Source: an uncultured Bacilli bacterium
GTDB lineage: Bacteria > Bacillota_I > Bacilli_A > RF39 > UBA660
Direction: 5' to 3'
Length of the DNA: 64,000 nt
NCBI GenBank assembly: GCA_934096235.1
Contig: CAKOLO010000003.1
Coordinates: 62,001 to 126,000 of the forward strand
The translations under genes were made by a program, and so were the position numbers. The notes beneath the pieces are model-generated. The model was not told where the DNA came from. It saw only the letters and a list, made by a program, of their open reading frames with translations, and made no database searches. How positions within the stretch are numbered: the first letter of the stretch is position 1; the number at the start of each line of letters is the position of its first letter. This document shows, piece after piece, positions 1-8,020 of this stretch.

Positions 1-1
1 A

Positions 2-772
2 TTTGAGTTTAAAAAATTAATACTTGAATTACAGGAAGATGCTAAAACACTTAGTTTATCAGAATTAATAGAAGATGTGCTTGTTAAGAGTGGAATAAGA
101 GCTGAGTATGAACTTGATAAGTCACTTGAAAGTGATGCTAAGATAGAAAACTTAAATGAATTTAAATCAGTTGCTGTTGCTTTTGAAGAAAGTGGTGTAT
201 ATGATTTATCAACATTCTTAGAAAATATATTATTAGTAAGTGATGCTGGTCAATATAAAGAGAATAAAGATGCTGTTAATTTAATGACTCTTCATTCTGC
301 GAAGGGACTTGAATTTAAAGTAGTGTTTATTCTTGGTATGGAAGAAGGAATATTCCCTCATAGTAGAAGTTTTGAAAGTGCAAGTGAACTTGAAGAAGAA
401 AGAAGACTTTGCTATGTAGGAATTACTAGAGCTAAGAGTAAACTTTATTTGTTAAGTGCTAGACAAAGAACATTATTTGGTAAAACTAGTGGTACAGTAG
501 AAAGTAGATTTATTAAAGAAATAGATGATGATTTAATTAATAAAACTAATATGTCAGTAAGAATTGATGATAGACCTAAGAGAACACTTGGAAATATGTA
601 TAATAATAATGCTACTAGTGATGGTATTAAAGCTGGAGATAATGTAATACATACAGTATTTGGAGAAGGCGTTGTTATTAAGATTAGTGGCGGAATTGCG
701 ACAATTGCATTTGCTCATGGAGTAGGTATAAAAAGTATAGCTGCTAATCATAAGTATTTAACTAAAAAATAA
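2..772 (+). CDS. pcrA: ATP-dependent DNA helicase PcrA/UvrD, C-terminal part
   Basis: The gene enters from the left edge; its frame is open from base 2, so only the last 256 residues are present. Superfamily 1 helicase motifs are visible: LHSAKGLEF (motif V region) and EEERRLCYVGITRAK (motif VI, with the arginine that contacts ATP). After them come a short linker and a C-terminal domain of about 50 residues beginning AGDNVIHTVFGEGVV, the Tudor-like tail typical of Gram-positive PcrA that contacts RNA polymerase in other species. PcrA unwinds DNA in repair and plasmid replication and clears RecA filaments and transcription complexes. A strong terminator follows directly. The GTG at 77 is internal and not a start. 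Family assignment is firm; the choice of PcrA over UvrD rests on the tail and the Gram-positive setting. Confidence 0.95.
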   Translation, partial: FEFKKLILELQEDAKTLSLSELIEDVLVKSGIRAEYELDKSLESDAKIENLNEFKSVAVAFEESGVYDLSTFLENILLVSDAGQYKENKDAVNLMTLHSAKGLEFKVVFILGMEEGIFPHSRSFESASELEEERRLCYVGITRAKSKLYLLSARQRTLFGKTSGTVESRFIKEIDDDLINKTNMSVRIDDRPKRTLGNMYNNNATSDGIKAGDNVIHTVFGEGVVIKISGGIATIAFAHGVGIKSIAANHKYLTKK

Positions 773-781
773 TAAATTTTT

Positions 782-809
782 ACTAGAGATAAACTCTCTA
801 GTTTTTTTC
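782..809 (+). terminator. Rho-independent terminator of pcrA
   Basis: An 8 bp perfect stem (ACTAGAGA with TCTCTAGT, 782-789 and 795-802) with a 5-base loop is followed by seven T. It sits 10 bases after the pcrA stop. Confidence 0.9.
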
Positions 810-876
810 TTATATAAAATACCTATTTTTTTGACTTAATATTTGTTATAATAATTATTATAATAGAGGTGTATAT

Positions 877-3465
877 ATGTCACTATTTAAAGAGATGAAA
901 AGTAGACAAATTCAAAAAAAAGCCAATGATTTCATTAAGAGTTTAGGTAATAAAAGTGAAAAAGATATAGAACAAGCATACTTGAATACTAAAGAATTTG
1001 AAAATAATGAAATAGTTTTAAGTTACTTATTTTTTCATCATCCTTCATTAATAAGAATATTACCAATTGATTTTCAAAAGTCTAGACTTAATAGTAATCT
1101 TTCTATGTTTAGATATGGTAGTGTAGAAGCGCGTAAAGCATTAGTTAGTGATTGGTTAAGTGGTAATAAATTCTTTATGAATAGTAATGTACTTGATTTA
1201 GATCCTGAAGAATATACATCATATTTAAAATTATATTTTAATCAGCCTGATGATGTAGCTAAACTATATATGGAAGACTTAAAAGAAGTAATAACTGTGC
1301 TTTCTAATAGTGATTTAAAAGCAACAGAAGCATTAATTGATAAAATAAAAGATAAATTAACTGATAGACAATGGGAATTTGTTATAGTAGTAAATCCTAT
1401 ATTTATTAAATATGCTAGTCAGTCAATACAAAATAAATATGCTGAAAATGAAAAATATAATATGTATATAAGTGGAGAAGCTAGAGAAAATTATATTAAA
1501 AAACAAGTTGATAGAATTAAAGAGGATTTTAATCTTTTAAATAGTATGTCTATTGATGTACAAAGAGAATATATAAATAATTATCCTTTTATGATCAATT
1601 ATTTAAGTAAAGAAATTCTTATAGATTTATTAAAATATGATATTGATTTAATTAAGTATTTAAATATATCTGCTTTAAAGAGTAAAGGTAATTTAGATCA
1701 AGATGTAATATATGGATTACTTGATGGTGTTGAGCATAAGAGTATTAATGATATAGTAAATATATTTATTAATAAGGGTGTTTTAAATGCTAAAGGTAAA
1801 TTATTTAGATATGATGCTAAAAGTAATAATATGAGTTATCAATATACAAAAAGATTAATAAAAATAATACAAAATCTTAGTATTGAACAAATAATGTTAC
1901 TTATAAACATTGATGTAAACTATGTTCTTCCTTATATAGTACCTGTATATAATAATGATACTGAAAGAAGTACTAAAGAACAAATAATAATAGATTGTGA
2001 TTCTAGATGTTTAAATTTATTTAAAGCATATTATGGAATAGAAACATATAATAGATTTTATAAAGTAATTAATAAAATATATAGTGAATTATTAGATAAT
2101 ATAGATAAGTATGATTATAATACTGATTATGAAAGTATTTTTGATTTCTTTAAAGTGTTATTTAATAAAACTATAATGACTAAAAATAATCCTGAGAAGA
2201 TTACATTATTTATAGGTATATCTTTACTTCATAAAGGAGAAGAAGGTAGAGCTAAAGAAACTTCTAATAAATTATTAACTGATTTATTATCTACCGCATA
2301 TGATAGAGAAGTTAAATTAAGTACTGATATATATAATATTAATTCATTAGAAATATTTGATAAAAGGCTTTCATTTATATCAAATGATTTATTAGAAGAA
2401 TATTCTAAATATAATTTTGTTAATATGTCTACGTTATTATTTATAGTAAAGAGTAATAGAAATAGAGAGTTATTTATTAAGTATTATAATATATTTAAAT
2501 CTATTTATGGTGAAACAAAGGAGTCTTTGTTTAAAGCAATTGAAAACTTTACTTATTATAAAGAGATAATTAGTGATGTAGATGTTAATAATTTAAATGA
2601 TAAAGAGTTAGATAACTTAATAGATTTAGTTGCTACTTATGGAAATTATATGAATATTACTAAGATAAGTGAGCTTTCGTCATATGATGTATCTTTGTTA
2701 AAGAAGTTAATATCTGAGTTATCTGCTGTTAAAGATGCGGATGTTTATAAGAATTTATTATGTAATTATTTATTTAATAAGGGTTATGATAAGAATGGTA
2801 ATAGTGGATGGCTAGAGCTTTCTACTATTAAGGAATTATGTGATGTTTTTGATAGTGATAGTCTTAGTAATATTGAAGTTAATGGTAAGAAAGTATTTAC
2901 TCTTGAAGAAGTTAATCTATTTATTATGATGCAACTTATGTTTAACGTTAGTGATTTTGATATGAATCTTCAATATATAGATAATCTTATGAGTAGTAAT
3001 TTTAATAGGAATTTAATAAGTGTTATTGATTTTTTTAATAAACTTAAAAAGTATAGATGTGAAATAATAAATGATCAAATTGTTACTTTAGATGAAATAG
3101 AGATGTTATATATAGATAATCCTGATATAGTTAAGAAGGAACAAAATGATGGAGTAATTATTTATACTATTTATAATCAAGATTTTAAAATATTATGTTC
3201 TTATACTAATGATGGAACACACTATGCTTGTATGAATATATCTGATCTTGAAAAGAATTGTTATGGTTATGATAAATTAATTAAGGTTGGTTCTCTTAGA
3301 TTTACTACTTATGAAGATCATACATTAATCAAAGTTAATAAAGATAGACTTGATAAACATACTATGATACCTACATTTATAGTTGTAGTAGGTGAACTTA
3401 CTGATGACTTGAAGGCAATAGCTAAAAAGAATAATTATAAAATAATATATATTCAAAATAGTTAG
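877..3465 (+). CDS. Large predicted cytosolic protein of unknown function (862 aa)
   Basis: I do not recognise this family. The protein has no signal peptide, membrane helix or nucleotide-binding motif. It looks almost wholly helical, with many leucine/isoleucine-rich segments of 20-40 residues separated by N/D/K-rich turns, which would fit a helical-repeat scaffold. The last 130 residues (from about 730) look different, with more beta character and a closing segment ending KNNYKIIYIQNS, so a separate C-terminal domain is likely. The ATG is preceded by AGAGGTG about 8 bases upstream. A TTGACT at 831 and several TATAAT-like hexamers at 847-864 give a plausible promoter, though spacing is not ideal. 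A 59-codon gene follows after 9 bases and is probably co-transcribed. Confidence 0.85.
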   Translation: MSLFKEMKSRQIQKKANDFIKSLGNKSEKDIEQAYLNTKEFENNEIVLSYLFFHHPSLIRILPIDFQKSRLNSNLSMFRYGSVEARKALVSDWLSGNKFFMNSNVLDLDPEEYTSYLKLYFNQPDDVAKLYMEDLKEVITVLSNSDLKATEALIDKIKDKLTDRQWEFVIVVNPIFIKYASQSIQNKYAENEKYNMYISGEARENYIKKQVDRIKEDFNLLNSMSIDVQREYINNYPFMINYLSKEILIDLLKYDIDLIKYLNISALKSKGNLDQDVIYGLLDGVEHKSINDIVNIFINKGVLNAKGKLFRYDAKSNNMSYQYTKRLIKIIQNLSIEQIMLLINIDVNYVLPYIVPVYNNDTERSTKEQIIIDCDSRCLNLFKAYYGIETYNRFYKVINKIYSELLDNIDKYDYNTDYESIFDFFKVLFNKTIMTKNNPEKITLFIGISLLHKGEEGRAKETSNKLLTDLLSTAYDREVKLSTDIYNINSLEIFDKRLSFISNDLLEEYSKYNFVNMSTLLFIVKSNRNRELFIKYYNIFKSIYGETKESLFKAIENFTYYKEIISDVDVNNLNDKELDNLIDLVATYGNYMNITKISELSSYDVSLLKKLISELSAVKDADVYKNLLCNYLFNKGYDKNGNSGWLELSTIKELCDVFDSDSLSNIEVNGKKVFTLEEVNLFIMMQLMFNVSDFDMNLQYIDNLMSSNFNRNLISVIDFFNKLKKYRCEIINDQIVTLDEIEMLYIDNPDIVKKEQNDGVIIYTIYNQDFKILCSYTNDGTHYACMNISDLEKNCYGYDKLIKVGSLRFTTYEDHTLIKVNKDRLDKHTMIPTFIVVVGELTDDLKAIAKKNNYKIIYIQNS

Positions 3466-3474
3466 GAGTTATTT

Positions 3475-3654
3475 ATGGAAGATAAAATCAAAATTAAAAT
3501 TGAATCTTTAAAGAAAGATAAAAGTACTTTCAAACAATATATATCTAGTTTTTGTAATATAAGTAAGTCTCAAGAACTATTTAAGAATAATAAAGAGTTT
3601 AAAAAACTAAAGGATTATGTAGGTACTAAAAAAGAAGAAGTATTTTATGATTAA
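3475..3654 (+). CDS. Small charged protein of unknown function (59 aa)
   Basis: A short reading frame begins at ATG 3475 with AGGAGT six bases upstream, only 9 bases after the stop of the 862-residue gene, so the two probably form an operon. The product is lysine-rich (starts MEDKIKIKIESLKKDK), helical, and carries one cysteine and no membrane segment. It ends exactly at a strong bidirectional terminator. The Shine-Dalgarno site, tight spacing and terminator support a real gene. No family is recognised; a small partner of the upstream protein is one possibility, which is inference from position only. Confidence 0.7.
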   Translation: MEDKIKIKIESLKKDKSTFKQYISSFCNISKSQELFKNNKEFKKLKDYVGTKKEEVFYD

Positions 3655-3682
3655 AAAACTGAAGAATTTTTTCTTCAGTTTT
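3655..3682. terminator. Bidirectional terminator between convergent genes
   Basis: A 12 bp perfect stem (3655-3666 with 3671-3682, AAAACTGAAGAA) with a four-T loop has A and T tracts on its two sides, so it can stop transcription from both directions. It overlaps the stop codon of the minus-strand HD-domain gene. Confidence 0.9.
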
Positions 3683-4247
3683 ATTCTATATCATTGTTTT
3701 CAAATTTTATATTTAAGAATTTTCTACTTGCTAGATAGTCACACATATGTACAAATCTTTGATATTTATCTTTTGGTGGTTCTAATACTTCATTTCCATT
3801 GAAGTCTGTTGTCCATGGTCCCATGTGTGTGGCTATACATCTACAAATTAAATCTATTTGTTCATCAGTAAGTTCTAATTTATCTTTATTTTCTTTAACA
3901 TAATTACTCATTTGAATAGGGTGATCAACTGCTGTATATCTTCCTTTAACTTTACCATTTTTAAGGCCATCGTGTACTGTTAATGCAAATAGTAGTAAGT
4001 CTTTTTCTTCATTAGTAAAATTATTTATAGATGGATTTTGTAATATTTCGTAAGCAATTCTAACTGCTGCTTTAGTGTGTCTTACAAGTCCACCAGTTCC
4101 TAAAGTAAATTCTGGATGATATTTTCCAGTGGAACTAGCTGGTATTTCATAGAAATACTCAGGTAATAAATCTAACATAGTTTTTAAACTATTCTTAATC
4201 TTTTCATCTTTTATGTAACTTATTTCTTTGTTAAAAATTTCATGCAT
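3681..4247 (-). CDS. HD-domain metal-dependent hydrolase (188 aa)
   Basis: The protein shows the HD superfamily metal-ligand pattern: H57 in LVRHTKA, H92-D93 in VHDG, H109, H141 in THMGP and D170 in MCDYLASR. Such enzymes hydrolyse phosphate monoesters or diesters, often of nucleotides, using two metal ions. At 188 residues it is a single compact domain with no sensor or membrane part. The GPW/D region around residues 143-148 resembles HD proteins annotated only generically as HD family hydrolases, so the substrate is unknown. It is monocistronic, divergent from the gene at 4365, and ends in a shared terminator. RBS AGAGG precedes the ATG. A TATAAT on the minus strand at 4272-4267 is a likely -10 element. 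Confidence 0.85.
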   Translation of the reverse strand: MHEIFNKEISYIKDEKIKNSLKTMLDLLPEYFYEIPASSTGKYHPEFTLGTGGLVRHTKAAVRIAYEILQNPSINNFTNEEKDLLLFALTVHDGLKNGKVKGRYTAVDHPIQMSNYVKENKDKLELTDEQIDLICRCIATHMGPWTTDFNGNEVLEPPKDKYQRFVHMCDYLASRKFLNIKFENNDIE

Positions 4248-4310
4248 AATAATACCTCTAAAAAGAATTATATAATAAAAAAATAATTTTTTCTACTACA
4301 AATAAATAGT

Positions 4311-4339
4311 TTGAAAAAAATAATGAATTGTGTTAGAAT
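4311..4339 (+). promoter_or_regulatory. Sigma-A type promoter for the 4365 gene
   Basis: TTGAAA (4311-4316), 17-base spacer, TAGAAT (4334-4339). The start codon lies 26 bases downstream with a CGGAGG site at 4355-4360. Confidence 0.75.
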
Positions 4340-4364
4340 GTATATGTAGGATAACGGAGGAAAT

Positions 4365-4901
4365 ATGAAGAAATTAAAGAAGAAATTAGATTTATTTGAT
4401 AAAAAAATACCAACTCGTAATTATTTTATTGTATTAGTTGTATCAATATTAGTTATTATAGTTTCATTATATTTAAGAACTTTCTATTTAACTTATAGAA
4501 ATAATAAATTAAATACTAGTGTTTTCTTAGATCAAAAGATTAAACAAATTAATACTAAGGATGCTAATTTTGCATTAACTGAAACTGGGGATGTTCTTTT
4601 ATATGTAGGCTTTACTGGTAATAATGAAATATATGATAATGAGAAAAAAATGTATAGTATTTTAGAAAAGAAAAATTTGTTAGATGTTTTTCTATATTGG
4701 AATGTTTCTGATTATGGAGATAAAACAGATTATTTAGTTGTGTTAAAAGATAAATTTCCTAATATAAAGGATCAAATTACTGGTGCTCCATTACTTATAT
4801 ATATTAAGGATGGAGAAGCTCAAGAAGCTATGAGTAGTGAACTTAAGTATATCAATTATAAAGTACTTAATAAAATGATTGAAAAGTATGGAATTGAATA
4901 A
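4365..4901 (+). CDS. Membrane-anchored extracytoplasmic protein, possibly thioredoxin-like fold
   Basis: A charged N-terminus (residues 1-18) is followed by one membrane helix (about 19-41, FIVLVVSILVIIVSLYL), leaving about 135 residues outside the cell. The outer part reads like a thioredoxin-fold protein in layout: a beta segment DVLLYVGFTG, a helix, DVFLYWNVSDYG, and GAPLLIYIKDG with a proline at the place of the cis-proline. No CXXC or any cysteine is present, so redox activity is not expected. It stands just upstream of the sortase gene and the Tad-like cluster on the same strand. A role in folding or assembly of the surface apparatus is conceivable but is inference from position. The start is supported by a good promoter and RBS. 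Confidence 0.75.
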   Translation: MKKLKKKLDLFDKKIPTRNYFIVLVVSILVIIVSLYLRTFYLTYRNNKLNTSVFLDQKIKQINTKDANFALTETGDVLLYVGFTGNNEIYDNEKKMYSILEKKNLLDVFLYWNVSDYGDKTDYLVVLKDKFPNIKDQITGAPLLIYIKDGEAQEAMSSELKYINYKVLNKMIEKYGIE

Positions 4902-4920
4902 TTTCATATTTTTTTTTATT

Positions 4921-4950
4921 TTGTTTTATGTTATTATATATTTGTATACT
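4921..4950 (+). promoter_or_regulatory. Probable promoter of the sortase gene
   Basis: TTGTTT (4921-4926), 18-base spacer, TATACT (4945-4950), 12 bases ahead of the sortase ATG; the RBS AGGAG lies at 4951-4955. The leader would be very short. Confidence 0.5.
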
Positions 4951-4961
4951 AGGAGTAGATA

Positions 4962-6590
4962 ATGAAGGAATATATTGTTCTAACAATTAGTAATAATACT
5001 TTGCTTTTTAACTTTAAAACTATTGATAAAGAAGATACTAAATATATTAATAGTTTAGAGTTTTATAATGCTTCATTATTTTTAACTCTTAAATATTATA
5101 AAAAGAATTATAATAAAATATTAAAACTTTTTGAGAATACAAATATAGATACTCTTACTATTAAAAGACTTATTACTTTTAAATATAGTATATATATATT
5201 GAATGATTTGAAAATTAAAAATTTAAGATTAGATTTTGCTTCTACGATAGGTCTTAATGATTATGAAATGTTTTTAGAAGTAGATAGTTTAAAGCAAATA
5301 GATTGTTATTATATGCCTAAATTTATTATTGATAAGTTTGAAAATAAAAATGTTAAAGTTAACTTATATAATAAGGAAAAAGTATCAGATAGATTTATGT
5401 TACTTCAAGATGCTTTTGATTATGAAACACTTTATTATAAGAAGAATATAGATATTAAAGAGAATTATAGTACTTTGCTTTTAGATTTAAAAGAATTCTT
5501 AAGAATTAATTATAATCTTAAATCTATACATATATATGTATTTTCAAAAGAATTAATTTCTTCAATTGTAGATTTAGTTAAAAAAGATGAATCAAGAAAT
5601 ATAATTATTTTCTTACATCAGGGTTACGATGAATATAATTTTATTACTAATAATTTTAGTTGGTTAAAAGAATTAAATAAGAAGTGTAAGGATGAATATA
5701 CTTGTGAGTTCAGAATAATTTATTCTAATACATTTTTGTTTAATAATTTATTTAAACAATTAACTTTTAATAATTTAAAACTTATATCATTATTATGTGT
5801 ATATGTTAGTTTAGTTAGCTTAATTATTATCAAGTCTTATGAGTATGTTGAGAAGATGAGTATAGATGAACTTAATAATTCTATTAATAATGGTAGTTAT
5901 GCGGCTGATACTAATTATGAATTAGATAAAATGAATGATAAAAATAATACTAATAATAACACTAATAATAGTGATAATAGTGATAATAGTAATTCTAATA
6001 ATTCTAATAAAACAAACTCTAAATACAATTTTGAGAAAGTATTTAGTAAACTTAAAAAGATTAATAACGAAACAGTGGGTTTCTTAACAGTTAAAGGAAC
6101 TAATATTAATTATCCAGTAGTACAACATAATGATAACAGTTATTATTTAACTAAGGATTTCTATAAAAAGAAAAGTTCTATGGGATGGATATATATGGAT
6201 TATAGAAATGATAGTGTTAATCTTAGTTCAAATAACATTATTTATGGACATAGTATGCTTAATGGTACGATGTTTGGTACATTAAGGAATGTTCTTACTT
6301 CAAATTTTAGAAAGAATAGTGAAAATATGATTATTAGTTATGATACTCCTAATCATGAATATAAATTTAAGATATTTGCAGGTTATAGAGTTAATTATAC
6401 TACTGATTATTTAAAGACTGATTTTGAAAATAAAAAGGAATTTGATAGTTTTATTAAACTTATTAGAGGTAGGAGTACATTTAAAACAAAGGATAAGGTT
6501 TTATATGGAGATAAAATTATTACATTATCTACATGTGCTGGTAATGGAGAAAAAAGATTAGTAGTACATGCTGTATTAATTAAAGAATAA
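4962..6590 (+). CDS. Class B-like sortase with an N-terminal cytosolic domain
   Basis: Residues about 360-542 form a sortase domain: a conserved TNINYPVVQ strand, the catalytic histidine in NIIYGHSM, the catalytic cysteine in ITLSTCAG and the active-site arginine in EKRLVVHA. The YPVVQ and YYLTKDF signatures fit class B/D sortases. Sortases are transpeptidases that join surface proteins to the wall or polymerise pilins outside the membrane. Unusually, about 270 residues precede the single membrane helix (about 272-291), where a sortase normally has about 10. That region lacks a signal peptide, so it should lie in the cytosol; I recognise no family in it. An Asn/Asp/Ser-rich linker (about 325-350) separates the helix from the catalytic domain. 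The gene opens the Tad-like locus, which suggests it anchors or links a component of it; this is inference. Confidence 0.9.
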   Translation: MKEYIVLTISNNTLLFNFKTIDKEDTKYINSLEFYNASLFLTLKYYKKNYNKILKLFENTNIDTLTIKRLITFKYSIYILNDLKIKNLRLDFASTIGLNDYEMFLEVDSLKQIDCYYMPKFIIDKFENKNVKVNLYNKEKVSDRFMLLQDAFDYETLYYKKNIDIKENYSTLLLDLKEFLRINYNLKSIHIYVFSKELISSIVDLVKKDESRNIIIFLHQGYDEYNFITNNFSWLKELNKKCKDEYTCEFRIIYSNTFLFNNLFKQLTFNNLKLISLLCVYVSLVSLIIIKSYEYVEKMSIDELNNSINNGSYAADTNYELDKMNDKNNTNNNTNNSDNSDNSNSNNSNKTNSKYNFEKVFSKLKKINNETVGFLTVKGTNINYPVVQHNDNSYYLTKDFYKKKSSMGWIYMDYRNDSVNLSSNNIIYGHSMLNGTMFGTLRNVLTSNFRKNSENMIISYDTPNHEYKFKIFAGYRVNYTTDYLKTDFENKKEFDSFIKLIRGRSTFKTKDKVLYGDKIITLSTCAGNGEKRLVVHAVLIKE

Positions 6591-6607
6591 AAAGGGAAGG
6601 AAAAAAT

Positions 6608-7276
6608 ATGAAAAAGAAAATTATATTAGTTTTATTTCTTGTGATGCCAATATTAATTAATGCTAAAAACACAAATAGTACTAGTAATTGTGATTATTCA
6701 ATATTTATTGAATATCAAAAGGCTGCTATGAATATAGAATATGAAACTTCTTATAGTGTGAAGGATAAGACATTTTCTATTAAATTTTATAATATTATGA
6801 AAGGTATTTACTTAAATCATGATAATACTATTTATTCTACATCTGAGAGTGAGGAGAATGAAGTAGTTGTAAATGGATTAAGTGAAGGACAAACTATAAA
6901 GTTTGCTGTTAATTCTAGCGCTGATAACACTAACTGTAATTCTAGTTTAAGAATTCTTCAAGTAACTTTACCATTTTATAATACTTTTTATGGTACTGCT
7001 AAATGTGGAGAATATAAAAATAAATTAACCATTTGTTCATCTAAGTTCTTAGATTATAAGCCAACTGAAGAATTACTTGATAGTATGATTGATAATTATA
7101 ATAATACTATTCCTACTGTTACACCAGATGATCCTGAGGTTAATAGAACATTCTTAGATGATATATTAGATTTTACTGTTCAATGGGGTATTCAAATATT
7201 ATTAATTGTTGTTTCTAGTGTGGTGACAATACTATTATTTAATGGTAAATTAAGAAAGATTAAACATGGAATTTAG
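6608..7276 (+). CDS. Secreted single-pass membrane protein A (222 aa), paired cysteines
   Basis: The protein has an N-terminal signal peptide (about 1-19, ending ILINA), an ectodomain of about 165 residues, and a C-terminal membrane helix (about 192-213) followed by a short basic tail. Four ectodomain cysteines (two near residues 28 and 110, then AKCGEYKNKLTIC) probably form disulfides. The next gene encodes a protein with the same layout and the same YNT...C...IC spacing before the membrane helix, so the two are paralogues. It lies 17 bases after the sortase with a GGGAAGG ribosome site and is likely co-transcribed. No LPXTG-like signal is present, so it is not an evident sortase substrate. 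Function is unknown; a structural or adaptor role in the surface apparatus is inference. Confidence 0.8.
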   Translation: MKKKIILVLFLVMPILINAKNTNSTSNCDYSIFIEYQKAAMNIEYETSYSVKDKTFSIKFYNIMKGIYLNHDNTIYSTSESEENEVVVNGLSEGQTIKFAVNSSADNTNCNSSLRILQVTLPFYNTFYGTAKCGEYKNKLTICSSKFLDYKPTEELLDSMIDNYNNTIPTVTPDDPEVNRTFLDDILDFTVQWGIQILLIVVSSVVTILLFNGKLRKIKHGI

Positions 7277-7299
7277 TAGTAGAAATGTAAAAAAAAGTA

Positions 7300-7308
7300 T
7301 GCTATAAT
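7300..7308 (+). promoter_or_regulatory. Extended -10 promoter element before protein B
   Basis: TGCTATAAT is an extended -10 match without a good -35, 25 bases before the ATG at 7334. Confidence 0.5.
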
Positions 7309-7333
7309 TTTTAATAGGAAAAGTAGGTGAATT

Positions 7334-8020
7334 ATGAAAAAAAGAATAAATATTTTATTTTTAGCTTTTTTATCATTTTTAGTTTTTCAACCTAAAACAT
7401 TTGCTATTTGTAATGATACAGAACTTAATGATATTGCAGGTGATTTAAATGTATCATTAATTGAAGATCTTGAAATTTTAGGTGAAGATGATAAAGTTGA
7501 ACGTGAAAGACAATATTTATATCTATTAAGTTTTGGTGAAACTTTAACTGGTATGAAGGATAAAGTTAAAATTGAAGTAACTGATAGTGAAAATAATAAG
7601 AAATATTATGCTACATATGATAGTTTTTTTGATACATATGTTATTGGTTCTTTAATACATTTTACTCCTAAAACTTATAATATTACTGTTTATGGTGGTG
7701 ATAGTTCTAAGTGTCCTAATGAAAAGGTTAAATCATTTTCATATAAAGTAAATGCTTATAATACTTATAGAGATACTGAGTATTGTCAAGAACATTTAGA
7801 TGAGGATATATGTGCTATAGATTTTGATTCTTCTAGTTTTAATGATGAAGACTTTAATAATTTGATAAATTCAAATAATGAAGAAAATCTTAATTTCTTT
7901 CAAAAAGTTTGGAATTTTATTAAGTTATATTGGTATTATGTAGTTATTCCAGTTGTAGTTATATCATTATTCTATATAGTAGTTATATTCGTATATAAAA
8001 AGAAAGGAAGTAAAGAGTAA
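7334..8020 (+). CDS. Secreted single-pass membrane protein B (228 aa), paralogue of A
   Basis: Layout matches the preceding protein: signal peptide (about 1-24, ending KTFAI), a short ectodomain, a membrane helix near the C-terminus (about 200-221) and a KKKGSKE basic tail. The ectodomain segment TVYGGDSSKC, then VNAYNTYRDTEYC and EDIC aligns by eye with protein A. The beta-rich central part looks like an immunoglobulin-type sandwich, although that is only an impression from the alternating pattern. Its stop overlaps the start of the giant cysteine-rich gene (TAATG), which indicates translational coupling, so A, B and the giant protein are probably made together and may act in one surface complex. 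No enzymatic motif is visible. Confidence 0.8.
   Translation: MKKRINILFLAFLSFLVFQPKTFAICNDTELNDIAGDLNVSLIEDLEILGEDDKVERERQYLYLLSFGETLTGMKDKVKIEVTDSENNKKYYATYDSFFDTYVIGSLIHFTPKTYNITVYGGDSSKCPNEKVKSFSYKVNAYNTYRDTEYCQEHLDEDICAIDFDSSSFNDEDFNNLINSNNEENLNFFQKVWNFIKLYWYYVVIPVVVISLFYIVVIFVYKKKGSKE

Noticed and set aside
5930..6020. AAT/AGT-rich repeat coding Asn/Ser/Asp in the sortase gene, considered as a tandem repeat locus
   Set aside because: It is an irregular low-complexity linker without a fixed repeat unit; similar Asn-rich linkers occur in other genes here.
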